From Desulfovibrionaceae bacterium (lineage in GTDB: Bacteria; Desulfobacterota; Desulfovibrionia; Desulfovibrionales; Desulfovibrionaceae), in contig JAVHLG010000003.1 in assembly GCA_031082225.1 (NCBI GenBank), positions 36,422 through 100,421 on the forward strand: a DNA stretch of 64,000 bases. The letters run 5' to 3'. Position 1 is the stretch's first letter, and each line of letters opens with the position of its first letter. Positions 44,330 through 53,779 of this stretch are shown in pieces. The notes beneath the pieces were generated by a model. That model ran no database searches. It saw only the letters and a list, made by a program, of their open reading frames with translations, and was not told the DNA's origin. The position numbers were made by a program, and so were the translations under genes.

Positions 44330-46299
44330 GCCTCCTCCTCTCGGATGTCATGGTCCAGGGGCAGATGCATGGCGATCACCGTGCCCCCGCCCGGCCTGGG
44401 CGCGGCCCGCATCTCGCCGCCGTGGGCCTCCACGATCTTGAGCGCCACGGCCAGCCCCAACCCCGTCCCCGCAGCCTTGGTGGTATAATAGGGATTGAAA
44501 ATCTTGCCCATGTCCGCCGGGTCGATGCCCACCCCCTCGTCGGCGGTCTCCACAAAGGCCCGGCCGTCGTCGGCCACGCCCACGGCCACGGACAGCGTTC
44601 CTCCCGTAGGCATGGCCTGCACGGCGTTGAGAAAGACGTTTAATAGCGCCTGGGAAAACCGATCCGGATCGAGCCGGACCGTGGGCGCGGCCTCCAGGCC
44701 ATGGGTCTCCACACGCACGGAAGACGCCTCGGCGTCAGGGCGGATCAGGCGCAGGCAGTGCTCCACGGCGTCGCCCAGGGACACGGGGCGGCGGGCCAGT
44801 TCCGAGGGCCGGGAATAGTCGATGAGCTCGGAAATGACCCGGTTTAAGCGGTCCACCTCCCGGACCATGACCTGGGCGGCCTTGCGGTCCTCGCTGTCCG
44901 GGGCGAACTTGCTGCCGAAATAGGAGGCGTAGCCCCGGATGGAACTCAAGGGGTTCCTGATCTCGTGGGCCACCCCGGCGGCCAGGTTGCCCACGGCGGC
45001 CAGTTTCTCGCGCCGCCGTACCTCCTCCTGAAGCGCCCGCACCTCGCGCAAATCCCGCACCAGATAGAGCGTGCCCACCTGCCCGCCGTCCTCGGCCACG
45101 ATGCGGGTCACGCTCACCCCCAGCGGCACGGGCCCATCCCCGCCGAAATCGAATTCCCCCTCGACCTCCTTCTGGCCGAACGTCTCCCCGGGCCTGGCCC
45201 CACCCATGTCCGTGCCCACCTCGAGCAGCCCCGGGGGCAACACCAGGGCCGCCGGTCGTCCCACGACATCGGCGGACCTGCGGCCCAAAAGGGCCTCGAA
45301 GGAGGCGTTGACCATGGCCACCGTCCCCTCCGGATCGACCACGGCCAGCCCGGCGGGCATGGTGCCCACCACCTCCGAGGCGAAGGCCCGGGTGTCGCGC
45401 AACAGCCGCTTGGACACCCGGTGGCTCTGGGCCCAGAAAAGCGACACCACCGCCGCGAACCCAAGCGCCAACAGGGTGGCCGAGGTGACCAGCGTGCCCT
45501 GGAAGTCCATGGACCGGGCCTGCTCAAAAGGGCCGATGTCCATGCCCACAAAAACGATCAACTCCGCATCCCGCAGGCTTTTTGGGGCCCCTTGCCCGTT
45601 GCAGTCCTCGGAGCACAGAAAATCCGCCTCAGCCTGGGGTGACGGGGCGCTCTGCGCCGGACGCTCCATCCCGGGATGGCCGCGTGGCGCGCCCCGGACG
45701 CCCGGCAACGGGCCTTCAGACAGCTCCGGAGGCGCAGGAAACAGTCCGCGCGGGCCGGGAAGCCGCCCCGGTCCCTGCCGCCGTTCCAGGCCACCCCGGG
45801 GAAGGAAATCCCGATAGACCAGAAAAGAACGCCGTCCGGTCTCCTCCTCCCGGACCACCCGCCATTTTTCCTCGCTGCCCGGCGCCAGCATGGCCAGCTC
45901 CTCGGGCGGCAGAAACACGCCGCCCACCTGGGAACGGTCGTCATGGGCCAGGATCTTTCCCGTGCGGTCGGTGATGACGATGTAAAAGATGTCCCCCTGC
46001 CCGGCGGTCTCGATCAAAAGCCGTTGCAGGCCCGGCCCCCGTCCAAGCCCCCCCATCATGCCGGTGCGGGTTCCAGCCTCCAGGGCCCGGATGATGGCCG
46101 CCCCTTTTTCGCGCAGGATGCGGGTGACGTATTCCTTTTCCCGGTTGACGTTGAGCACGGCCATGACCACCACCACGGCGGCCAGCACCGCCGCCGCCCC
46201 GAGCACGGCCCAGGGCGAGGCATAGACAAAGAAGGGACTGTTTTTCCGAAACGGTTGCCAGAGAAACCGTCTGGTCTGCTGCTCGTTTTTCATACACAT
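44326..46299 (-). CDS. Membrane sensor histidine kinase (ZraS/NtrB-like)
   Basis: 657 residues. TM1 (AVLGAAAVLAAVVVVMAVL), a periplasmic sensor region, TM2 (LVTSATLLALGFAAVVSLFW), a PAS domain (MPAGLAVVDPEGTVAMVNASF), then the kinase core with H-box GVAHEIRNPLSS and ATP-binding N, G1, G2 boxes (NVFLNAVQAM, DEGVGI, GTGLGLAV). A Pro/Gly/Arg-rich insert with two cysteines (FLCSEDCNG) lies in the sensor region. Metal sensing is plausible by analogy with ZraS. No ribosome site precedes ATG 46299; a promoter ends 8 nt upstream. Confidence 0.92.
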   Translation of the reverse strand: MCMKNEQQTRRFLWQPFRKNSPFFVYASPWAVLGAAAVLAAVVVVMAVLNVNREKEYVTRILREKGAAIIRALEAGTRTGMMGGLGRGPGLQRLLIETAGQGDIFYIVITDRTGKILAHDDRSQVGGVFLPPEELAMLAPGSEEKWRVVREEETGRRSFLVYRDFLPRGGLERRQGPGRLPGPRGLFPAPPELSEGPLPGVRGAPRGHPGMERPAQSAPSPQAEADFLCSEDCNGQGAPKSLRDAELIVFVGMDIGPFEQARSMDFQGTLVTSATLLALGFAAVVSLFWAQSHRVSKRLLRDTRAFASEVVGTMPAGLAVVDPEGTVAMVNASFEALLGRRSADVVGRPAALVLPPGLLEVGTDMGGARPGETFGQKEVEGEFDFGGDGPVPLGVSVTRIVAEDGGQVGTLYLVRDLREVRALQEEVRRREKLAAVGNLAAGVAHEIRNPLSSIRGYASYFGSKFAPDSEDRKAAQVMVREVDRLNRVISELIDYSRPSELARRPVSLGDAVEHCLRLIRPDAEASSVRVETHGLEAAPTVRLDPDRFSQALLNVFLNAVQAMPTGGTLSVAVGVADDGRAFVETADEGVGIDPADMGKIFNPYYTTKAAGTGLGLAVALKIVEAHGGEMRAAPRPGGGTVIAMHLPLDHDIREEEA

Positions 46300-46307
46300 G
46301 GAAATTT

Positions 46308-46337
46308 AATATACAATTATATCCCGGGGCCTGTAAA
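46308..46337 (-). promoter_or_regulatory. Promoter of the sensor kinase-regulator operon
   Basis: Minus strand: TTTACA (46332-46337), 18-nt spacer, TATATT (46308-46313), each five of six. The kinase ATG 46299 lies 8 nt past the -10, and a second in-frame ATG is at 46293, so the leader is 0-8 nt. Confidence 0.65.
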
Positions 46338-46386
46338 GAAAAAGGACATCCGGGACGGAATACGGGCCGCATGACCGCGCGCTTTA

Positions 46387-46409
46387 TTCATGTTTGCAGG
46401 AAACATGAA
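46387..46409. promoter_or_regulatory. Palindrome, candidate enhancer for the sigma-54 regulator
   Basis: TTCATGTTT (46387-46395) and AAACATGAA (46401-46409) are perfect reverse complements with a 5-nt centre. It lies about 250 bp upstream of the sigma-54 start point, a normal distance for an NtrC-type activator site. Confidence 0.6.
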
Positions 46410-46621
46410 AGACACCTGGGCGGCTGGCAACGTCGGCAGCCGCGACAATCGCGAACAGGCTGCGGCACAGCCCGCGCCGCATTCGGGGGAATTTCGCGCC
46501 TTTTGGCCCGGCGACACGGCAGCCGCTGCCAATGCAGGGCCGGGGTTTAAAAAACCAGGGGGTTGTCCTCCCTCTGCCCCCGTGCCCTGGCGACATGCCT
46601 TCCCTGCCTCTTCTGGATTCA

Positions 46622-46636
46622 GGCACGGCCCTTGCT
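46622..46636 (+). promoter_or_regulatory. Sigma-54 (-24/-12) promoter of the DUF2318 operon
   Basis: GGCACGGCCCTTGCT has GG and GC elements exactly 10 nt apart and matches TGGCACN5TTGCW except for the first T (here A). The start point would be near 46647, about 30 nt before the ATG. Confidence 0.78.
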
Positions 46637-46675
46637 TATTCCATAGCAAAACCCCATGAATTGAGAGGATCCGGA

Positions 46676-47161
46676 ATGAAAACACTGCTCCTGCCCCTGG
46701 CCATCCTGGCCGCCGTCATTGCCCTGGCCGCCGCCATGGATGTCCCGAAAACGGCCCAGGCCTTTTTCGGCCTGGGAGAACGCCCTGTCTCCGTCACGCT
46801 TACGGACGGCGCGGCGACCATCCCCCTGGCGGACGTCAGCAACGGCAAGGCGAAATTCTACTCGGCTGCGGTGAACGGCACGGAAGTCCGGTTCTTCATC
46901 ATCACCACCCCGGACGGCGTGACGCGTTCGGCCTTCGACGCCTGCGACGTGTGCTTCCCGGCCCGCAAGGGCTATGAACAGGACGGCCCGGACATGGTCT
47001 GCCGCAACTGCGGCCTGCGCTTCCGCGAGGATCTGGTGGGCCAGGTCCGGGGCGGCTGCAACCCCTCCCCCCTGGCCCATGAACTGGCAAACGGCCACAT
47101 CCGGATCACGGAGGCGGCCCTTCGGGAAGGCCTGCGCTTTTTCCCCGGGACCGGATCATGA
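46676..47161 (+). CDS. DUF2318 metal-binding envelope protein
   Basis: 161 residues. N-terminal signal or anchor helix (LLLPLAILAAVIALAAAM). The body has DACDVCFPARKGYEQDG, CRNCGLRF and GGCNPSP, the cysteine pattern of DUF2318 (predicted Fe-S or metal-binding). Proteins of this family accompany permease and ATPase genes in FetMP/P19-type iron-uptake loci; that link is from memory of those loci. GAGAGG precedes the ATG. The stop overlaps the permease start as ATGA. Confidence 0.82.
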   Translation: MKTLLLPLAILAAVIALAAAMDVPKTAQAFFGLGERPVSVTLTDGAATIPLADVSNGKAKFYSAAVNGTEVRFFIITTPDGVTRSAFDACDVCFPARKGYEQDGPDMVCRNCGLRFREDLVGQVRGGCNPSPLAHELANGHIRITEAALREGLRFFPGTGS

Positions 47162-48321
47162 ACCTGGCCACCATCCCCCTGCGCAACCTGCGGCGCAAGC
47201 TGCCGCGCACGTTGCTTTCGGCAGCGGTCTTTTCCCTGGGCATCGCCAGCGTGGTGGCCCTGGCCCACCTGTCGAAGGTGGTAGGCGACAGCCTGGAGCG
47301 CAAGATGACCGCGTTCGGGGCCAACGTGCTCGTCACCCCGCGCACCCAAAGCCTGTCCGTGGGCTACGGCGGCCTGAGCCTGGGGGACGTGTCCTTTGAC
47401 ATGCGCTATCTGCCCGTGGCGGAAACCGTGGCCGCCGTGCGCGCCATCCCCATGAAGGACACCATCAGCGTGGTGGCCCCCAAGTTCGCCTTGTTGACCA
47501 GGGTGGGCGGCGTTCCCGTGGGCGTGGTGGGGGTGGATTTCCCAAGCGAACGGGGCATCAAGCGCTACTGGCAGCCACGCGGGGACTTCCCGGCCGGGGA
47601 CGACGGGGTGCTGGCCGGAAGCGCTGCGGCCGCCGCCCTGTCCCTGGACCTGGGGGACGCCGTGACCATCGAGGGCCGGACCTTCCGGGTGGCCGGGGTG
47701 CTGGCCCCCACGGGATCCGAGGACGACAGGGTGATTTTCGCCGACATCGCGGCGGTGCAGCGCCTGGCGGGCAAAGAGAACATGGCCCACTTCGTGGAAG
47801 TGGCGGCCCTGTGCGCAGGCTGCCCCATCGACGAGATCACGGCCCAGATCCAGGCCGCCCTGCCCGAGGCCTCCATCACGGCCATGCAGCACGTGGTGAA
47901 GCAGCGCATGGCCGCCATCTCCTTCGTCAAGCATCTGGCCCTGTCCGTCAGCCTGGTCATCATGCTCACGGCCTGCGCCATGATCGGCCTGTCGGTCTTT
48001 TCCTCAGTCAACGAGCGCAAAAACGAGATCGGCGTGCTGCGCGCAGTGGGATTCTCCAAGGCCGGGGTGTTTTCGCTGTTCTGCCTGGAGGCGGTTTTGA
48101 CGGGCATGGTCGCGGCCGTCGTGGGCTATGTGGGCGGCGTGCTGGCGGCCGGAATCGTGCCGGACATCCTGGAGACCGGGGCCACAAGCGCCATGGCCTT
48201 TGACCTCGGAGAATTCCTTTTGACCTTCGCCGCCGTGACGGCCCTGTCCGCCGCCGCCGCCGCGCCGCCGTCCCTGGCCGCCGCGCGCCTGGACCCGGCC
48301 GCCGCCCTGGTCACGCTGTAA
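47158..48321 (+). CDS. ABC transporter permease, FtsX/MacB type
   Basis: 387 residues. One N-terminal helix, a large extracytoplasmic domain (about 45-255) and three C-terminal helices with the FtsX-type signature [27 protein letters not shown]. This architecture belongs to mechanotransducing ABC systems that act on periplasmic partners rather than carry substrate across. The extracytoplasmic domain has a CAGC pair. Partner ATPase is the next gene. Confidence 0.88.
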   Translation: MNLATIPLRNLRRKLPRTLLSAAVFSLGIASVVALAHLSKVVGDSLERKMTAFGANVLVTPRTQSLSVGYGGLSLGDVSFDMRYLPVAETVAAVRAIPMKDTISVVAPKFALLTRVGGVPVGVVGVDFPSERGIKRYWQPRGDFPAGDDGVLAGSAAAAALSLDLGDAVTIEGRTFRVAGVLAPTGSEDDRVIFADIAAVQRLAGKENMAHFVEVAALCAGCPIDEITAQIQAALPEASITAMQHVVKQRMAAISFVKHLALSVSLVIMLTACAMIGLSVFSSVNERKNEIGVLRAVGFSKAGVFSLFCLEAVLTGMVAAVVGYVGGVLAAGIVPDILETGATSAMAFDLGEFLLTFAAVTALSAAAAAPPSLAAARLDPAAALVTL

Positions 48322-48335
48322 CCCACGGAGAAATC

Positions 48336-49001
48336 ATGCTGTCCGCCATCGATCTGCACCATACCTATGCCCCGGGCGCGACGCCGGTCCTTCGCGGGGT
48401 GAACGTGGCCATCGCGCAAGGCGATTTCGCCTGCATCATGGGCCGTTCCGGTTCGGGAAAATCCACCCTGCTCTACGCCCTGTCCACGCTTTTGCGCCCA
48501 ACCTCCGGCCAGGTGCTCTACCAGGGGCGGGACGTCTTCGGACTCTCGGAAAGGCAGCGCAACGCCCTGCGCGGCTCGGACCTGGCCATGATCTTCCAGA
48601 TGCACCATCTGCTTCCCGCCCTCTCCGCCCTGGAAAACGTCCTGACCCCGTTTCTGGCGCGGCTGCGTCCCGTCGGTGCAAAGGCCGTCGCCCGGGGCAT
48701 GGAATGCCTTTCCCGGGTGGGGCTGGCGGACAAGGCCCGGCGGCTCCCGGGCAACCTGTCCGGCGGGGAGCAGCAGCGGGTGGCCATCGCCCGGGCCCTG
48801 GCCTGCAGCCCGAAGGCGCTTTTCGCCGACGAACCCACAGGCAGTCTGGACTCGGGCACAGGCGACAAAATCATGGATCTGCTTTTGGAGCTCAACGCGG
48901 AGGGGCTGACCGTGGTCATGGTCACCCACCAGCCCGACTATGCCGCCCTGGCCAACCGGGTCATCACCATCGCCGACGGCCGGGTGGCCCAGGCCTCCTG
49001 A
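48336..49001 (+). CDS. ABC transporter ATP-binding protein, LolD/MacB type
   Basis: 221 residues. Walker [11 protein letters not shown]-loop [17 protein letters not shown], signature [15 protein letters not shown], Walker [14 protein letters not shown]-loop VTHQPD. It drives the adjacent FtsX-type permease. Only one permease gene is present, so a homodimer of each is expected. Confidence 0.92.
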   Translation: MLSAIDLHHTYAPGATPVLRGVNVAIAQGDFACIMGRSGSGKSTLLYALSTLLRPTSGQVLYQGRDVFGLSERQRNALRGSDLAMIFQMHHLLPALSALENVLTPFLARLRPVGAKAVARGMECLSRVGLADKARRLPGNLSGGEQQRVAIARALACSPKALFADEPTGSLDSGTGDKIMDLLLELNAEGLTVVMVTHQPDYAALANRVITIADGRVAQAS

Positions 49002-49138
49002 GGCCGCTGGCGATTCCACATGCAAACATTTCGCAGGATCTCTCATCTCGCATCCTTTCTTTGCCAAAACGCCGCGCTCCGATTACACAGGGGAAAAGTC
49101 TGATTTTTTCCGCATGGAGACAGGAGGGCGGAGGCGAT

Positions 49139-51091
49139 ATGAAAAATCTGGCGCTTGGAACAAAACTGGTCGGGGCCTTCGTCCTGGTGTCGCTTTTGAC
49201 CGTCCTGGTGGGGATCATGGGGCTGCGCGGCCTTGGCGACGTGACCGGCCGCATGCAGGCCATCACCGGCGAAAACGCCCCGGCCCGCGAGGCCCTGCAA
49301 GGGATCACCCTGGCGGCCGAATCCCTGCGCGTGGCCCAGCGCACCCTGCTCATCCAAAACCTGGACCAGCAGTCCCGGGACCGGCAGTACGCCAACATGG
49401 AGCGCACCCTGGCCCAGGCCCGATCCTTCCTGGAGACCTTCCACAAGAAACCCAAGTCCCCGTCGGAGGAGACCCTCTGGAAGCGCTTCGGCGAGACATG
49501 GACCCAATGGCTGGCCATCAACAAAACGGCCATGGCCGCCTCCCGCCGCCTGGACGCCACGGGCATCCTCGATCCCACGGAACTGCGCCGCAAAATGGAG
49601 CTTTTTCGGGCCGACCACTACCGGCTCTTAAACTCCCTCGACGAACTGCTCCTGATCGACAAACCCTTCGACGGCGGCACGGACCCGACGGCCTGCAACT
49701 TCGGCCGCTGGCTGGCGGGGGAGGCCGCGTCCATCAAAAATCCCGCCATCCAGGGCGCGCTGCGGGAGATCATTCCCTTCCACAACCAGTTCCACGCCGC
49801 CGTCAAACGGATCAAGGACATGGCGGCCGCAGGGACCGCCCGCCAGGACATCCTGCGATTTTACCAGGCCGAGGCCATGGCCCCGGTGGGCAAGACCTTT
49901 GAAATTTTCCAGAAGCTGTCCCAGGAGGTCGATGTCTCCGAGAAGCAGTACCAGGCCGTCTTCCAGGAGGTCATGGTCGCCCTGCTGGAAAAGCAGCGCC
50001 AGACCCTGGAGCTTCTGGGGCAGCTCTTGGAGAGCAACACCACAGACAGCAGGCGGGCCGAGGTCCAGGCCAACGAGGCCGCCACCTCGGCCAGGGCCGT
50101 CTCCATCACCGGCATGGCCCTGGGCGCGATCCTGGCCCTGACCCTTGGGGTGCTGTTGTCCCGGGCCATCACCCGGCCCATCCTCCAGGCCGTGCGTGTG
50201 GCCCAAAACATTTCCCGGGGCGACCTGACCACGGAGCCGGACATCCGGCAAAAAGACGAGATCGGGCAACTGGCCGACGCCTTGCGGGACATGATCACCC
50301 GGTTGCGGGAGATCGTGCGCGAGGTGCTCACGGGCGCGGAGAACACGGCCTCGGGCAGCGAAGAGCTTTCCAGCGCGGCCCAGGACATCTCCCACGGGGC
50401 CTCGGAACAGGCCGCCGCGGTGGAGGAGGTGTCCTCGTCCATGGAACAGATGGCCGCCGCCATCCGGCAGAATTCCGACACCGCCCTGCGCACCGAAAAG
50501 ATGGCCATGACGGCGGCGGAGGACGCCCGGGAGGGCGGGACGGCCGTGGCGGCCACGGTTTCGGCCATGAAGGAGATCGCCGGAAAAATCGGCATCATCG
50601 AGGAGATCGCCCGGCAGACGAACCTTCTGGCCCTCAACGCGGCCATCGAGGCCGCCCGGGCCGGGGAACACGGCAAGGGCTTCGCCGTGGTGGCCGCCGA
50701 GGTGCGCAAGCTGGCCGAGCGCAGCGGCGCGGCGGCCGGGGAGATCGGGGAACTCTCCGGAACAAGCGTGGCCATCGCCGTCAAGGCCGGAGAACTGTTG
50801 TCGCGCATCGTGCCCGACATCGAGCGCACGGCCGGTCTTATCCAGGATATCGCCGCCGCAGGACGGGAGCAGGATGCCGGGGCGGAGCAGATCAACAAGG
50901 CCGTGCGGCAGTTGGATCAGGTGGTGCAGCAAAACGCCTCGGCCTCTGAGGAAATGGCCTCCACCTCCGAAGAATTGTCCAGCCAGGCCATGAACCTGCA
51001 ATCCACCGTGGCCTTTTTCCGCCTCGACGGAACCGATGTGGAGCTCAGGACTCCGGCCGCAGCACCGGCCAGGCAAAAAACTCGCGGTTGA
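49139..51091 (+). CDS. Methyl-accepting chemotaxis protein with CZB-like zinc site
   Basis: 650 residues. TM1 at 8-30, a periplasmic helical sensor region, TM2 around [24 protein letters not shown], and the signalling domain with the hairpin tip [24 protein letters not shown] (in two parts). Within the sensor region [10 protein letters not shown] (about residue 184) and [10 protein letters not shown] (about 214) match the Cys and His ligands of CZB domains, so zinc or hypochlorite-type sensing is possible. GGAGG precedes ATG 49139. The 3' end overlaps the convergent DUF1566 gene. Confidence 0.92.
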   Translation: MKNLALGTKLVGAFVLVSLLTVLVGIMGLRGLGDVTGRMQAITGENAPAREALQGITLAAESLRVAQRTLLIQNLDQQSRDRQYANMERTLAQARSFLETFHKKPKSPSEETLWKRFGETWTQWLAINKTAMAASRRLDATGILDPTELRRKMELFRADHYRLLNSLDELLLIDKPFDGGTDPTACNFGRWLAGEAASIKNPAIQGALREIIPFHNQFHAAVKRIKDMAAAGTARQDILRFYQAEAMAPVGKTFEIFQKLSQEVDVSEKQYQAVFQEVMVALLEKQRQTLELLGQLLESNTTDSRRAEVQANEAATSARAVSITGMALGAILALTLGVLLSRAITRPILQAVRVAQNISRGDLTTEPDIRQKDEIGQLADALRDMITRLREIVREVLTGAENTASGSEELSSAAQDISHGASEQAAAVEEVSSSMEQMAAAIRQNSDTALRTEKMAMTAAEDAREGGTAVAATVSAMKEIAGKIGIIEEIARQTNLLALNAAIEAARAGEHGKGFAVVAAEVRKLAERSGAAAGEIGELSGTSVAIAVKAGELLSRIVPDIERTAGLIQDIAAAGREQDAGAEQINKAVRQLDQVVQQNASASEEMASTSEELSSQAMNLQSTVAFFRLDGTDVELRTPAAAPARQKTRG

Positions 51092-52112
51092 CCTTGAACC
51101 CCACGCCCACCGCCCCCTTGCCCAGATACAGGACATAGGCCCAGGCGGGATCGTAGAAGCTGGTGGTTGCGGACCACAACCCGTCCCCGAGATTGCGGAA
51201 GGGATGATCCTTTGGCAGGGCCGGAAAGGCCCGGGACAGGTCGGTCAGGGATTCCAGCTCGTTTATGTCCGGCAGCCGCCAGGGCCGTCCGTCCCGGGCG
51301 GCGAAGGCGGCCACGGCGGCCAGGGCCTGGCCCCAGTCGCAGGGCTTGGGCAGTCCCGTGGCGTCCAAAGCCCCAAGGGGACGTGACCGCCAAAAAAGCC
51401 CCGTCAGCCGGTCGAAAACCACGTCCCTGCCCTGTCCCGGCGCAAACCTGGGCGCGGGCCAGGCCGCACCGTGCCTGGTCTCGCCGTCCTGGCCGCTTCC
51501 GGCGCAGTCCATGAGCGCCCCGGCAGCGTCGAAACAGGCCGTCTGTCCGGTGGCGGCCAGGCCATGGCTGTCGCCGCACACAGGCCACAGCAGGCAATAG
51601 CGGTCCTTGCGCTCATAAAAGACCCGGCCGCCCTCCAGATGGACATACCAGGCATGGGCCGGGGAACCGGCAAAGGATGTGGAGGTCCAATAGCGTCCGA
51701 AAAAAACGTTGCGGAAGGGATGTCCGGGCCACAGGGCGGGATTTTTCGCGCCGTGGCACACGAGGCTGCGCAGTTCCCGGCGGTTGGGCATCCGCCAGTC
51801 TCGCCTGCCGTGGACCGCCGCCGCATTGAAGTCGGCCACGGCCGAAAGCGCCTCGGAAAAAGAGACCGGATAGCCCAGGGCATCGGCCGCAGGATGCCAG
51901 TGCAGGCCGGTCAGGAAATCCCGCACCGTGCCGTCAGGGAGAACCGCAAAACGGCCTCGGCCTCCCTCGACCTGCCCCCGGCCATCCCCGTCCTGCCCCG
52001 TTCCCGGGCAGGGCACGGCCTGTCCGGCGGGATCGTGGCATCCCGCCATGCCCGTGGGCAGCGGCGGGGACGTCTGCCCGGACAGGACGGCGGGCGGGCG
52101 ATAAGCGTTCAT
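51045..52112 (-). CDS. DUF1566 protein with two repeats
   Basis: 355 residues. Two DUF1566 (Lcl C-terminal-like) modules: [11 protein letters not shown]...[13 protein letters not shown]...[24 protein letters not shown] and [11 protein letters not shown]...[12 protein letters not shown]...[21 protein letters not shown]. Such modules occur in exported or surface lectin-like proteins, but no signal peptide is evident from ATG 52112. An in-frame GTG at 52130 is possible. The last 47 bp overlap the MCP gene on the other strand. Confidence 0.8.
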   Translation of the reverse strand: MNAYRPPAVLSGQTSPPLPTGMAGCHDPAGQAVPCPGTGQDGDGRGQVEGGRGRFAVLPDGTVRDFLTGLHWHPAADALGYPVSFSEALSAVADFNAAAVHGRRDWRMPNRRELRSLVCHGAKNPALWPGHPFRNVFFGRYWTSTSFAGSPAHAWYVHLEGGRVFYERKDRYCLLWPVCGDSHGLAATGQTACFDAAGALMDCAGSGQDGETRHGAAWPAPRFAPGQGRDVVFDRLTGLFWRSRPLGALDATGLPKPCDWGQALAAVAAFAARDGRPWRLPDINELESLTDLSRAFPALPKDHPFRNLGDGLWSATTSFYDPAWAYVLYLGKGAVGVGFKVNREFFAWPVLRPES

Positions 52113-52133
52113 GAGTGACGCATATCCCACTCC

Positions 52134-52160
52134 CCCGGGCGGCGCAAAGCCCCGCCCGGG
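52134..52160. repeat. GC-rich hairpin upstream of the DUF1566 gene
   Basis: CCCGGGCGG (52134-52142) pairs with CCGCCCGGG (52152-52160). It lies between the small HTH gene and the DUF1566 gene and lacks a U-tract. Possibly a transcript boundary. Confidence 0.5.
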
Positions 52161-52175
52161 CCACCCTGAACGGAC

Positions 52176-52394
52176 CTACTTGGGTGCGGGCAGAAGCTCC
52201 CGGGGGATTCCCAGGCTATGGAGTTGTTCGACACGCCGCATGGAGGCCCGCTCCCGCTTGATGAGGCGGCTCACCGTGGAATGCGCCACACGCAGCTTCC
52301 CGGCGATCTCGAAAAGGTCCATGCCGTGAAACACCAGCCATGTGCGCAGGGCCCGCTCCCGGTCCACGGCAGTCAGATCAAGGTTCAAATTCAT
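52176..52394 (-). CDS. Small helix-turn-helix protein
   Basis: 72 residues, essentially one HTH: LFEIAGKLRVAHSTVSRLIKRE, with the two-helix pattern of phage-type or XRE repressors. AAGGAG lies 6 nt before ATG 52394. No partner toxin or integrase is nearby. It may regulate the DUF1566 gene just downstream. Confidence 0.75.
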   Translation of the reverse strand: MNLNLDLTAVDRERALRTWLVFHGMDLFEIAGKLRVAHSTVSRLIKRERASMRRVEQLHSLGIPRELLPAPK

Positions 52395-52478
52395 GGTCGT
52401 CTCCTTCTGCACCAACTCGTTATCATTGCATTGCATCGCCATTGTTCTCTCCATGCCATGCGTGTCAGACCCCGCGCC

Positions 52479-53660
52479 TCAGTCCGCTTCACCATTGCCG
52501 GACACTGGCTCAAGCCCCACCCCGTACAGCCCCACGCCGCCCGGATCGCACGGTGCAGCGGCCCGATGCGGCCCAGCGGCCAGTGCCCGGGCCAACCGCA
52601 CCCCAACCCTGCCGTCCGCGAAAACCTCTTCGATGAAAACCGCCCCGAACTGGCAGATATGAGCCTCCAGGCGTCCGGGCGCAGGGGGTCGGGATGGATC
52701 GAAAAAGGCCACCCTGGCCAGTCGGGGGCTGTCTTCCGGGTTCTGGCGGCGGCTGCCCCGGACGGCCAGCACCGCATCATCCCAGAAGGCATCGGGATCC
52801 TCGTCCATGCGCTGCCGGGCCTGGCCGCACAGAAACGTCTTGTCAGCCATCCCGCCCAGGGTCACCCGGTCGCCCAGGGCGGCCCGGTATCCCATTCTGG
52901 CCTTTCCGGAGGGCGCATGCCCCGCATCGCGTGATTCGCGGGCATCCCCCATGACCGGATACCACCCTGCGGGGGATACTTCGCCGATCCTTCCGGGAAA
53001 AAGGACCATCCGCCTGCCCACATCCCGCTCGCCGTATCCGGAGACCAGGACCGAGACCATCTCGCAGGAACTGGCCGCATTGAGGATTCCGTCGCCGCTG
53101 CTTCCCGGTTCCGCGTCGCAGCCGTCGTCAAAAAAATATCCGGCCGGAAGGATCATGGGGAAAAGATCCTCCGAGGCCTCGGAACAGGAAAGACCCGCCC
53201 GGGCCAGGGCGCTGACCTCGACATGGCGCTGTCCCAAAAGCCCGCCCAGAAAAAGCCGCACCGGATTTCCCCTGTCGTCCGTACGCCCGGCCGTCACCTG
53301 GACCTGATCCGGCGCGGCCGCATCCGGAACGCCGTTTTTCAGAAATTCCACGTCCGAGTCCCGCACAGCCAGGGAGGGAGAATCCTCCCCACGTAAAACC
53401 TTCTGGGCGGCCTTGACCGTTGCGTCCCGCACGGCTGCCATGTCCCGGCCGCATCTGACAAGCATCGCCGCCCCCGCCAGGGCGCCCGCCTCGGCAGCCT
53501 TATGCAAGGCGGCCTTGCGGTGGTGGAGATAGGCGTAATCCACGGCCAATGCGGAAAGCCCGGCCAGAAAAACCAGGGACACGGCCACCACGAGGCTGGC
53601 GGCGCCGTCGCACCTGTGGCGACGGCTCCTGTCTATGCGGTGTCCTACGTCCTTTCCCAT
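52479..53660 (-). CDS. TadG-like protein (orphan)
   Basis: 393 residues. The N-terminus is the TadE/TadG pilin-like segment: GAASLVVAVSLVFLAGLSALAVDYAYLHHRKAALHKAAEAGALAGA (in parts), a membrane helix followed by an amphipathic helix. The rest is extracytoplasmic with several cysteines (LSCSEASEDL, DDGCDAE, SSCEM). No tadA, tadB, tadC or rcpA is present in the window, so it is an orphan or works with genes elsewhere. No ribosome site; a promoter ends 6 nt before the ATG. Confidence 0.72.
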   Translation of the reverse strand: MGKDVGHRIDRSRRHRCDGAASLVVAVSLVFLAGLSALAVDYAYLHHRKAALHKAAEAGALAGAAMLVRCGRDMAAVRDATVKAAQKVLRGEDSPSLAVRDSDVEFLKNGVPDAAAPDQVQVTAGRTDDRGNPVRLFLGGLLGQRHVEVSALARAGLSCSEASEDLFPMILPAGYFFDDGCDAEPGSSGDGILNAASSCEMVSVLVSGYGERDVGRRMVLFPGRIGEVSPAGWYPVMGDARESRDAGHAPSGKARMGYRAALGDRVTLGGMADKTFLCGQARQRMDEDPDAFWDDAVLAVRGSRRQNPEDSPRLARVAFFDPSRPPAPGRLEAHICQFGAVFIEEVFADGRVGVRLARALAAGPHRAAAPCDPGGVGLYGVGLEPVSGNGEAD

Positions 53661-53666
53661 ACAGGC

Positions 53667-53694
53667 AAGATAGCATCGAGGCCGAGGATGTCGA
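53667..53694 (-). promoter_or_regulatory. Candidate promoter of the TadG-like gene
   Basis: Minus strand: TCGACA (53689-53694), 16-nt spacer, TATCTT (53667-53672). The ATG at 53660 follows the -10 after exactly 6 nt, so the transcript would be leaderless. Confidence 0.45.
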
Positions 53695-53779
53695 TTGGAA
53701 CCAACCCGGAGGGACTAGGGGAAAACCCTGATACAGACGCGTGTTATATCGAAAAAGCCAATAAATTGCACAGGCTGGA

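Larger units (their letters stand above)
46300..46675. other. 376-bp divergent control region
   Basis: Between the kinase gene (minus) and the DUF2318 operon (plus). It contains a sigma-70-type promoter for the kinase, a 9-bp-arm palindrome and a sigma-54-type promoter for the operon, each listed separately. No gene is apparent between them. Confidence 0.7.
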
